A DNA stretch of 64,000 nt from Streptomyces narbonensis (GTDB lineage Bacteria; Actinomycetota; Actinomycetes; Streptomycetales; Streptomycetaceae): positions 1-64,000 of the forward strand of contig NZ_BMSF01000010.1 in NCBI RefSeq assembly GCF_014649015.1. The letters run 5' to 3'. The notes under the pieces were generated by a model. The model worked only from the letters and a program-made list of their open reading frames with translations, had not been told where the DNA came from and did not search any database. The position numbers were made by a program, and so were the translations under genes. Of this stretch, positions 36,714 through 44,019 are shown piece after piece. The first letter of the stretch is position 1; each line of letters begins with the position of its first letter.

Positions 36714-36846
36714 GTGGGGGACGTGGAGGGGGTCGTGTTCGGGACGTAAAGCGTGATTTGTGGCGCAGAGAGACGTGAGGCCATGCGGCACCCGAGGGCG
36801 CCGTAAATCATGCAGTCCCGAACGCGACCCCCGGAACGTCCCCCAC
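36714..36846. repeat. 133-bp nested inverted repeat between convergent genes
   Basis: Three matching arm segments face each other: 36714-36724 with 36836-36846 (11 bp, perfect); 36728-36745 with 36815-36832 (18 bp, one G-T); 36751-36766 with 36798-36813 (16 bp, G-T pairs only). They are separated by small internal loops (3x3 and 5x1) and closed by a 31-nt loop. The whole element sits between the exporter stop (36679) and the convergent MFS stop (36851). It is far longer than any other terminator in the window. Confidence 0.8.
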
Positions 36847-36850
36847 GCAC

Positions 36851-38350
36851 TCAGGAACGCCCCCGCAACAACCCGACCGCCAACAAGCCGGCGAGGACCA
36901 TCAACACGGCAGCCCCCAAGGCGGCACCCCCCATGGCCTCGACGAAGGCACCACGGGCGGCATCGAGAACACCCGCGGGCCCCGACAGCGCACCCCCCAA
37001 CGTCTCCCGAGCGGCGGCGGGGGCCGAGGACGGCATCGCCGCGGTGTAGACGGCCGCCCCGATGGACCCGAGGATCGCCATCCCGAGCGCCCCGCCCAGC
37101 TCCTGCCCCGATTCGAGGACGGCGGCGGCCGACCCGGCGCGCTCGGGCGGCGCGGCGCCGAGGGCGAGTTCGTTGGCGAGGGTCATGGCGGAGACGAGCC
37201 CGGCGGCGTAGACGGCGCCGGCCACGAGGACCGCCCAGAAGGGCGTGGTGCGGTCGATCGCGGCGAGCCAGGCGAAGCCTCCGGCGGATACGAGGAACCC
37301 GCCGCCCATGACGTACGCCCGATCGACCCGCCGGGCGAGCATCGCGGCCAGGGGCGCGGCGACGAGGACGCCGAGGGCGGGTACGAGGCTCCACAGTGCG
37401 GCTTCGAAGGGGCTCTGGCCGAGGACGGACTGCAGGTACTGGGTGAGGAAGACGGCGAAGCCGACGGTGGCGACCATGGCGAGCAGGTTGACGAGGACGG
37501 AGCCGCCGTAGGCCCGGGTACGGATCAGGGCGAGGTCGACCATGGGGTGGGCGAGCCGGGCCTGGCGGCGGACGAAGACGAGGCAGAGCAGCAGTCCACC
37601 GGTCACCCCGAGAGCGGGCAGCGGCGCCCAGCCGTCCTTGGCGAGCTCCTTGATCCCGTAGATCAGGGGCAGCAGCGCGGCGAGCGAGATCCCGCCGCTC
37701 ACCAGGTCGAACGGCCCACGGCCGGCGGCCGCCGCCTTGGACTCGGGAAGCAGCAGGGGCCCGAGGACGAGGAGGAGCGCCATGGCGGGGAGGTTGATCA
37801 GGAAGACGGACCCCCACCAGAAGTGCTCGACGAGGGCGCCGCTGACGACGGGCCCGAGGGAGATGCCGCTCGCCATGACGGAGGTCCATGCGGTGACGGC
37901 CTTGGCGCGCTGGGCGGGGTCCTGGAAGAGGTTGCGGATGAGGGCGAGGGTCGCGGGCATGAGACAGGCGCCGGCGAGGCCGAGGAGTCCGCGGGCGGCG
38001 ATGAGGGCGCCGGGGCTGTGGGCGTAGGCGGCGGCGACGGAGGCGACGCCGAAGAGGGCGGCGCCGCCGAGGAGGAGCCGTCGGCGGCCGACGCGGTCGC
38101 CGAGGGCGCCCATGGTGACGAGGAGTCCGGCGAGGACGAAGCCGTAGGTGTCGAGGATCCAGAGCTGTTCGGTGGCTCCGGGGGCGAGGTCGGCGCTGAT
38201 GGAGGGGATGGCGAAGTAGAGGACGGAGACGTCCATGGAGACGAGGAGCAGGGGCAGCATGAGGACGCCGAGGGCGGTCCACTCGCGCCGTCCGGCGCGG
38301 GCGGGTCCGGGTCCGGCGGTGTCGTGGCCGGGGCTTGCGGTGAGTGTCAT
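36851..38350 (-). CDS. MFS drug exporter (DHA2 / EmrB-QacA type)
   Basis: A 499-aa proton-driven exporter with about 14 spans. It carries the family signatures GDRVGRRRLLL after span 2 and a motif C-like stretch (GISLGPVVSGALVE) in span 5. The ATG at 38350 gives MTLTASPGHD; no clear ribosome site precedes it. It is divergent from a GntR-TetR regulator, a usual repressor-pump pairing. Substrate unknown. Confidence 0.9.
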   Translation of the reverse strand: MTLTASPGHDTAGPGPARAGRREWTALGVLMLPLLLVSMDVSVLYFAIPSISADLAPGATEQLWILDTYGFVLAGLLVTMGALGDRVGRRRLLLGGAALFGVASVAAAYAHSPGALIAARGLLGLAGACLMPATLALIRNLFQDPAQRAKAVTAWTSVMASGISLGPVVSGALVEHFWWGSVFLINLPAMALLLVLGPLLLPESKAAAAGRGPFDLVSGGISLAALLPLIYGIKELAKDGWAPLPALGVTGGLLLCLVFVRRQARLAHPMVDLALIRTRAYGGSVLVNLLAMVATVGFAVFLTQYLQSVLGQSPFEAALWSLVPALGVLVAAPLAAMLARRVDRAYVMGGGFLVSAGGFAWLAAIDRTTPFWAVLVAGAVYAAGLVSAMTLANELALGAAPPERAGSAAAVLESGQELGGALGMAILGSIGAAVYTAAMPSSAPAAARETLGGALSGPAGVLDAARGAFVEAMGGAALGAAVLMVLAGLLAVGLLRGRS

Positions 38351-38393
38351 GCGAGCAAGGAAGCAGCGCCGGGCGTACGGGGCCACTCCCGCC

Positions 38394-38468
38394 CTAGTAC
38401 ACCGTCGGAGGACCCCCTGGGATCCCAACTCCCGCAAGGCGTACGGCGTCCCGACCGCACTAGTACAC
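38394..38468. promoter_or_regulatory. Repeated ctagtacac motif in the pump/regulator promoter
   Basis: The 9-bp sequence ctagtacac occurs at 38394-38402 and again at 38460-38468, the second copy 9 bp before the regulator start. The two copies flank the divergent promoters and are the best candidates for operator half-sites of the GntR-TetR regulator. Confidence 0.5.
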
Positions 38469-38476
38469 TCCGCCCG

Positions 38477-39421
38477 GTGACGAACGAGCCGCCCTACCTC
38501 GCCATCGCCGCCGAGCTCCGCCGCCGCATCCGGTCCGGCGAGCTGTCGCCGGGCGACCGGGTGCCGTCGACACGGGCGGTCACGCGGGAGTGGGGCGTGG
38601 CGATGGCGACGGCCACGAAGGCGCTGGGGGTGCTGCGTCAGGAGGGGCTGGTGCGGCCGGAGCCGGGCGTGGGCACGGTGGTCGTCGCACGGACGAGAGC
38701 GGGCACAGGGCCGGGCACGGGATCAGGCAAGGGGTCGGGCGCCGGCCCGGACACGGAGCCGCTGTCGCGGGAGCGACTGGTGGCGGCGGCGCTGGAACTC
38801 GCCGACGCCGAGGGGCTGAACGCGCTCACGATGCGCCGGGTGGCGACGGTGCTCGGGGTGTCGACGATGACGCTGTACCGCCATGTGCCGGGCAAGGCGG
38901 AGCTGGTGCGGCTGATGGCGGACGCGGCCTGCGGGGAGGTGCCGTTGGGGCCGGTGCCGCCGGAGTGGCGGGTGGGTCTGGAGCGGGGGGCGCGGTGGCT
39001 GCGCGGGGTGTACGCGCGGCACCGGTGGATGGCGCACGCGATGGCCTCGTTCACGCGGCCGGTCGCGACGCGGAACGCGATGGCGTACACGGAGTGGGTG
39101 CTGCGGTCGCTGCGGGGCACTCCGCTGACGCACACGGAGAAGCTGCACGCCCATCTGCTGATCTTCGCCTACGTCCAGGGGCTGTCGATGGCGGACGACC
39201 TGGAGGAGCAGGCGCGGCAGGACACGGGGATCTCCGACGGCGAGTGGATGGAACAGAATGAGCCACGCTTCGACGCGATCCAGGCGGGCGGTTCCTACCC
39301 CGAGCTGAACTCGGTCACGAGTGGCGGCGGCTTCGGTCTGGACCTCGACGCGCTCTTCGAATTCGGACTTCAGCGAACACTGGACGGCATCGCGTCCATG
39401 ATCGACGAAACGTCCGGTTAA
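38477..39421 (+). CDS. GntR-TetR fusion regulator
   Basis: A 314-aa regulator with two DNA-binding domains: a GntR winged helix at about residues 3-72 (PSTRAVTREWGVAMATATKAL) and a TetR helix-turn-helix at 97-148 (MRRVATVLGVSTMTLYRH). A Gly/Thr/Ser-rich linker joins them, and a TetR_C ligand domain follows. This double-headed arrangement is seen in some Streptomyces pump regulators. The GTG at 38477 lies directly behind an operator-like repeat. It probably represses the divergent MFS gene. Confidence 0.88.
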   Translation: MTNEPPYLAIAAELRRRIRSGELSPGDRVPSTRAVTREWGVAMATATKALGVLRQEGLVRPEPGVGTVVVARTRAGTGPGTGSGKGSGAGPDTEPLSRERLVAAALELADAEGLNALTMRRVATVLGVSTMTLYRHVPGKAELVRLMADAACGEVPLGPVPPEWRVGLERGARWLRGVYARHRWMAHAMASFTRPVATRNAMAYTEWVLRSLRGTPLTHTEKLHAHLLIFAYVQGLSMADDLEEQARQDTGISDGEWMEQNEPRFDAIQAGGSYPELNSVTSGGGFGLDLDALFEFGLQRTLDGIASMIDETSG

Positions 39422-39553
39422 CGAACACGGACGTACGGGCAGCGGACGAGTTCCGGCCAACTTGCCGTCGCCCTCATGACAGGTACCCGTCAGTCCTGTC
39501 ACTCTCTCCCCGGTTCTTCGCATCACTGTTCGCCGCTTCACCCGAACGTGCTG

Positions 39554-39593
39554 CACAGCTCCGAAGGTGCTCCACAGCTTGCGCTCCACAGCT
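39554..39593. repeat. Three cacagct repeats upstream of the metalloprotease
   Basis: cacagct occurs at 39554-39560, 39573-39579 and 39587-39593, within the 239-nt gap between the regulator gene and the protease. This may be an activator site, but spacing is irregular. The rest of the gap shows nothing specific. Confidence 0.3.
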
Positions 39594-39660
39594 CTCCAGT
39601 TGCTCTGCCCGGACGGACCTCACCCAGTCCGCCGGTACCCCCCTCGCAAAAGGAGTCTGC

Positions 39661-41691
39661 GTGAGATCCACGCCCAGCCGTCGCGCCACCGCGACCGGCG
39701 CTCTGATCGCTGCCGCCGCCATGCTCGCCGTGAGCGTCCAGACCGGATCCGCCACGGCGGCCGACGCCCCCTGGACGATCGCCCCCAAGGCCCAGCAGGG
39801 CACCTCGGCGAACCCCGGCAAGCTCCCGGCCGACCTCACCCCCGCCGAGCGCACCGCGCTCATCAAGGCAGCCGACGCCGACAAGGCCGCCACGGCCAAG
39901 TCGCTCGGCCTCGGCGCCCAGGAGAAGCTGGTCGTCCGTGACGTCGTGCAGGACCGCGACGGCACGACCCACACGCGCTACGAGCGCACCTATGCCGGCC
40001 TGCCGGTCCTCGGCGGTGACCTGATCGTCGCCGAGACCAAGAGCGGCACGACCGCCTCGGTCACCAAGTCCTCCCGCGCGGAGCTGAAGAACGTCGACCT
40101 CGCGGCCACCGTCGCCCCGGCCGCCGCCGAGAAGCAGGCCGTCGGCCTCGCCGCGGCGGACGGCTCGAAGAAGACGGACGCCGAGCGCGCCCCGCGCAAG
40201 GTCGTCTGGATGGCCAAGGGCGCCCCCGTCCTCGCGTACGAGACCGTCGTCGGCGGCCTCCAGCACGACGGCACCCCGAACGAGCTGCACGTCGTGACGG
40301 ACGCCAAGACCGGCGCGAAGCTGTACGAGTGGCAGGCCGTGCACAACGGCACGGGCAACACCCAGTACAGCGGCCAGGTGAACCTCGGCACCGCGCCCTC
40401 GTACACGCTGACCGACACGACCCGCGGCAACCACAAGACGTACAACCTCAACGGTGGTTCGTCCGGCACCGGGACGCTGTTCAGCAACACCACGGACGTC
40501 TGGGGCAACGGGACTCCGCAGAACAAGGAGACCGCGGGCGCCGACGCGCACTACGGCGCCGCGCTCACCTGGGACTACTACAAGAACGTGCACGGCCGCT
40601 CCGGCATCCGCGGTGACGGCGTCGGCGCGTACTCCCGGGTCCACTACGGCAACGCCTACGTCAACGCCTTCTGGCAGGACTCCTGCTTCTGCATGACGTA
40701 CGGCGACGGCGCGGGCAACACCAAGCCGCTCACGTCCATCGACGTGGCCGCGCACGAGATGACGCACGGCCTCACGTCCGTCACCGCCGGCCTGGTCTAC
40801 AGCGGCGAGTCCGGCGGCCTCAACGAGGCCACCTCGGACATCTTCGCGGCGGCCGTCGAGTTCTACGCCAACAACAGCCAGGACCAGGGCGACTACCTCG
40901 TCGGCGAGAAGATCGACATCCGCGGCAACGGCACGCCGCTGCGCTACATGGACAAGCCGAGCAAGGACGGCTCGTCCAAGGACTACTGGTACTCGGGCAT
41001 CGGCAACGTCGACGTCCACTACTCCTCGGGTCCGGCGAACCACTGGTACTACCTGCTCTCCGAGGGCAGCGGCACCAAGACCGTCAACGGCGTGAACTAC
41101 GACTCGCCGACCTCCGACGGCCTGCCCGTCACCGGCATCGGCCGGGACAAGGCCTCGCTGATCTGGTTCAAGGCGCTCACCACCAAATTCAACTCCTCCA
41201 CCAACTACGCCGGCGCCCGCACGGGCACCGTCGCGGTGGCCACGGAGCTGTACGGCGCCAACAGCCCCGAGGTCCTCGCCGTCCAGCACGCCTGGGCCGG
41301 TGTGAACGTCGGTACCCGCCCGGGTGGCGGCGAGCCGCAGCCGGGCAAGGTCTTCGAGAACGCGGCCGACGTGTCCATCCCGGACAACGGCGCCGCGGTG
41401 ACCTCGACGGTCAACGTCACCGGCATCGCCGGCAACGCCCCCTCCACCCTCAAGGTGGACGTGAACATCGTCCACACCTACCGCGGTGACCTCGTGGTCG
41501 ACCTCGTCGCCCCCGACGGCTCGGCCTACAGCCTGAGCAACCGGTCCGGCGGCAGCGCCGACAACATCGTCCAGACCTACACCGTGAACGCCTCCTCGGA
41601 GGTCGCCAACGGCGCCTGGAAGCTCCGCGTCCAGGACAAGGCCTCGATCGACACCGGCTACATCAACAACTTCAAGCTGACCTTCCCGTAA
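39661..41691 (+). CDS. Secreted M4 (thermolysin-like) metalloprotease with P domain
   Basis: A 676-aa extracellular neutral protease. It has a signal peptide (cleavage near ATAADA, about residue 36), an FTP/PepSY propeptide to about 220, then the M4 catalytic domain. Zinc site HEMTH is at 365-369 with third ligand E389 in GGLNEATSD. The catalytic His lies in the conserved stretch around YSSGPANHW. A C-terminal proprotein-convertase P domain covers about 590-676. The GTG at 39661 follows aaaaggag. It probably supplies amino acids during growth on protein. Confidence 0.95.
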   Translation: MRSTPSRRATATGALIAAAAMLAVSVQTGSATAADAPWTIAPKAQQGTSANPGKLPADLTPAERTALIKAADADKAATAKSLGLGAQEKLVVRDVVQDRDGTTHTRYERTYAGLPVLGGDLIVAETKSGTTASVTKSSRAELKNVDLAATVAPAAAEKQAVGLAAADGSKKTDAERAPRKVVWMAKGAPVLAYETVVGGLQHDGTPNELHVVTDAKTGAKLYEWQAVHNGTGNTQYSGQVNLGTAPSYTLTDTTRGNHKTYNLNGGSSGTGTLFSNTTDVWGNGTPQNKETAGADAHYGAALTWDYYKNVHGRSGIRGDGVGAYSRVHYGNAYVNAFWQDSCFCMTYGDGAGNTKPLTSIDVAAHEMTHGLTSVTAGLVYSGESGGLNEATSDIFAAAVEFYANNSQDQGDYLVGEKIDIRGNGTPLRYMDKPSKDGSSKDYWYSGIGNVDVHYSSGPANHWYYLLSEGSGTKTVNGVNYDSPTSDGLPVTGIGRDKASLIWFKALTTKFNSSTNYAGARTGTVAVATELYGANSPEVLAVQHAWAGVNVGTRPGGGEPQPGKVFENAADVSIPDNGAAVTSTVNVTGIAGNAPSTLKVDVNIVHTYRGDLVVDLVAPDGSAYSLSNRSGGSADNIVQTYTVNASSEVANGAWKLRVQDKASIDTGYINNFKLTFP

Positions 41692-41739
41692 GCGGGAAGG
41701 CCGCGGAGCCGCACGGCCCGCAGAGTCTGAAGTGACGTG

Positions 41740-41777
41740 ACGGAGGTCCGGAGGGAACGTTCCCTCCGGACCTCCGT
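41740..41777. terminator. Perfect 38-bp palindrome between protease and regulator genes
   Basis: Fully symmetrical 19-bp arms (acggaggtccggagggaac and its complement) start 48 nt after the protease stop and end 21 nt before the next start codon. It should terminate the protease transcript. Its position also puts it inside the promoter of the response-regulator gene. Confidence 0.75.
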
Positions 41778-41798
41778 GCGTCTGCATACCCTGGTCAC

Positions 41799-42476
41799 AT
41801 GATCAGGGTGCTGCTGGCGGACGACGAGACGATGATCAGGGCGGGGGTCCGGGCCATCCTCACCACCGACCCCGGGATCGAGGTGGTCGCCGAGGCCGGC
41901 GACGGCCACGAGGCCGTCGAACTCGCCCGGCTGCACCGGCCCGACGTCGCCCTGCTCGACATCCGGATGCCCCGGCTCGACGGACTCGGCGCCGCCGCCG
42001 AGCTGCGCGGGACCCTCCCGGACACGGCGGCCGTCATGCTCACCACCTTCTCCGAGGACGCCTACATCGCCCGGGCGCTCGCCCTCGGCGTCAGCGGCTT
42101 CCTGCTCAAGTCCGGGGACCCGCGCGAACTCATCGCCGGGGTCCGGGCCGTGGCGGCCGGCGGCGCCGCCCTCTCCCCCGCCGTCGCCCGCCGGGTCATC
42201 GACACCCTCGGCGGCGAGCGCCTCGGCCGGGCCGCCGAGGCCCGGGCCCGCCTGGAACCGCTCACCGGCCGCGAGCGGGAGGTCGTCGGCCTCCTCGGCG
42301 CCGGGCTCTCCAACCAGGAGATCGCGGACCGCATGTACGTCGTCGAGGGCACCGTCAAGGCGCATGTGAGCGCCGTCCTGGCCCGCCTGGGGCTCCGCAA
42401 CCGCGTCCAGCTCGCGGTCCTCGTGTACGAGGCGGGCATGGTCCCGGGCGACCCCACCGGGGCGCCGGATGCGTGA
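41799..42476 (+). CDS. NarL/LuxR-family response regulator
   Basis: A 225-aa regulator. The receiver has phosphoacceptor D54 in ALLDIRM, and the C-terminal LuxR helix-turn-helix has REVVGLLGAGLSNQEIADRM. The ATG at 41799 has no obvious ribosome site and could begin a leaderless mRNA, since only 21 nt separate it from the upstream palindrome. It overlaps the kinase start by 8 nt. Confidence 0.92.
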   Translation: MIRVLLADDETMIRAGVRAILTTDPGIEVVAEAGDGHEAVELARLHRPDVALLDIRMPRLDGLGAAAELRGTLPDTAAVMLTTFSEDAYIARALALGVSGFLLKSGDPRELIAGVRAVAAGGAALSPAVARRVIDTLGGERLGRAAEARARLEPLTGREREVVGLLGAGLSNQEIADRMYVVEGTVKAHVSAVLARLGLRNRVQLAVLVYEAGMVPGDPTGAPDA

Positions 42477-43995
42477 GCGCCTCTTCGACCTGGCGCTGTG
42501 GCTGCTGCTGTGCGTGCCGGTGCTGCTGAGGTCGGACCCCAACGACGGCGGGAGCTGGCCGGAGGTCGCCGTCGGCGTCGTGGTGCTCGGCGGCTGCGTC
42601 GCGGCCAGCAGGAGGTGGCCGCTGGTGCCGATCGCGGTGACGGTCGTGCTGAGCCTGCCCGCCACCCTGGAGCTGTTCACGCCCTCGTACAGCCTGGCCC
42701 TCGTCGCCTTCGGCTATCTCGCGGGGCGCCGCCAGGAGCACACCCGGGGCGCGCTGTGGCTGTTCGGCGCGGTCGCGGCAGTGGGGCTGCTCCTGACCCG
42801 GCTCACCGCCACCTCACTCGGCCAGTGGTTCACGCTGCTGCTCGCGCTGGCCCTGGCGATCGTCGCGCCGTGGCTGATCGGCCGCTACGTCCGCCAGTAC
42901 GGCCGGCTCGTGCACAGCGGCTGGGAGCTCGCCGTCCGGATGGAGCGCGAGCAGGCGGCCGTCGCCGACCGGGAGCGGTTGCGGGAACGCTCCCGGATCG
43001 CGGGGGACATGCACGACTCCCTCGGACACGACCTGGCCCTGATCGCGGTCCGGGCGGGCGCCCTGGAGGTCGATCCGGCGCTCGGTCCCGACCAGCAGCA
43101 CGCGGCCGGCGAACTGCGCCGCGCGGCGGCCGACGCGACGGCCCGCCTCCGGGACGTCATCGGCGTCCTGCGCCAGCCCGACGAGGACCCGGCGCCCACG
43201 GCCCCGGGCGGCGAGCCCGTCGAGGAGCTCGTCTCCCGCGCCCGCGCCTCGGGCCTCGCGGTCACCCTGACGGTGACCGGGGAGGGCCACGAGCCGGACG
43301 GGATGGCCGGCTGGGCGCTGCACCGCGTCGTCCGGGAGGCGCTCACGAACGCGGCCAAGCACGCGCCGGGCGGCAGCGTGGACGTCCGCGTCGACGCCGC
43401 CCCTGAGCGCGTCGCCGTGGACGTCGTGAGCGGTGCGGGCACGGCCGGGTCGCCGCTCGCCTCGGGAGGCACCGGCCTCGTCGGCCTCGACGAGCGCGTC
43501 CGGCTCGCGGGCGGGGTCCTGACCCACGGGCCCACGCCCGACGGGGGCTTCGCGGTCCGCGCGGTCCTGCCGCGCCGGACGCCCACCGGCGGCCCGGCCG
43601 CCACGCCCACTCCGGCCGCACCCACCTCGGCCCGGGAGCTGGACCGGGTCCGCCGCGAGGTCCGCAAGGGCCTCGCCCAGGCGATCTGGATCCCGCTCGC
43701 GCTGCTCGCCGCGCTCGGCCTGCTCATGGCCGGGGTCGCGCTGTGGACGCAGGCCCAGTCGTACCTGGAGCCGGACGACTACGGGCGGATGCGGATCGGT
43801 CAGACGCTCACGGCGATCACCGAGGCCGAGGACCTGCCCGACCATCCGCTGGACGGCCCGCCGAAGGGCGTCCCGGCGGAGCCGCCCGGCATGGACGAGT
43901 GCCGGTACTACCGCTCGACGCTGCTCGCCGCGGTGCCGGTGTACCGGCTCTGCTTCACCGCGGGGCACCTCGCCGACAAGGCCGAGGTGCCCTGA
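42469..43995 (+). CDS. Sensor histidine kinase with C-terminal membrane span
   Basis: A 508-aa HisKA_3 kinase. Four or five N-terminal spans reach residue 140, H182 is the phosphoacceptor in MHDSLGHD, and the HATPase domain runs to about residue 370. Unusually, about 120 extra residues follow: a Pro/Ala/Thr linker, one more span (WIPLALLAALGLLMAGVALW) and an extracytoplasmic tail with two cysteines. Some actinobacterial kinases have this tail, which may be the sensor. It partners the response regulator just upstream. Confidence 0.9.
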   Translation: MRERLFDLALWLLLCVPVLLRSDPNDGGSWPEVAVGVVVLGGCVAASRRWPLVPIAVTVVLSLPATLELFTPSYSLALVAFGYLAGRRQEHTRGALWLFGAVAAVGLLLTRLTATSLGQWFTLLLALALAIVAPWLIGRYVRQYGRLVHSGWELAVRMEREQAAVADRERLRERSRIAGDMHDSLGHDLALIAVRAGALEVDPALGPDQQHAAGELRRAAADATARLRDVIGVLRQPDEDPAPTAPGGEPVEELVSRARASGLAVTLTVTGEGHEPDGMAGWALHRVVREALTNAAKHAPGGSVDVRVDAAPERVAVDVVSGAGTAGSPLASGGTGLVGLDERVRLAGGVLTHGPTPDGGFAVRAVLPRRTPTGGPAATPTPAAPTSARELDRVRREVRKGLAQAIWIPLALLAALGLLMAGVALWTQAQSYLEPDDYGRMRIGQTLTAITEAEDLPDHPLDGPPKGVPAEPPGMDECRYYRSTLLAAVPVYRLCFTAGHLADKAEVP

Positions 43996-44019
43996 CGTGC
44001 CCTGCGGGGCTGCCGGCGC

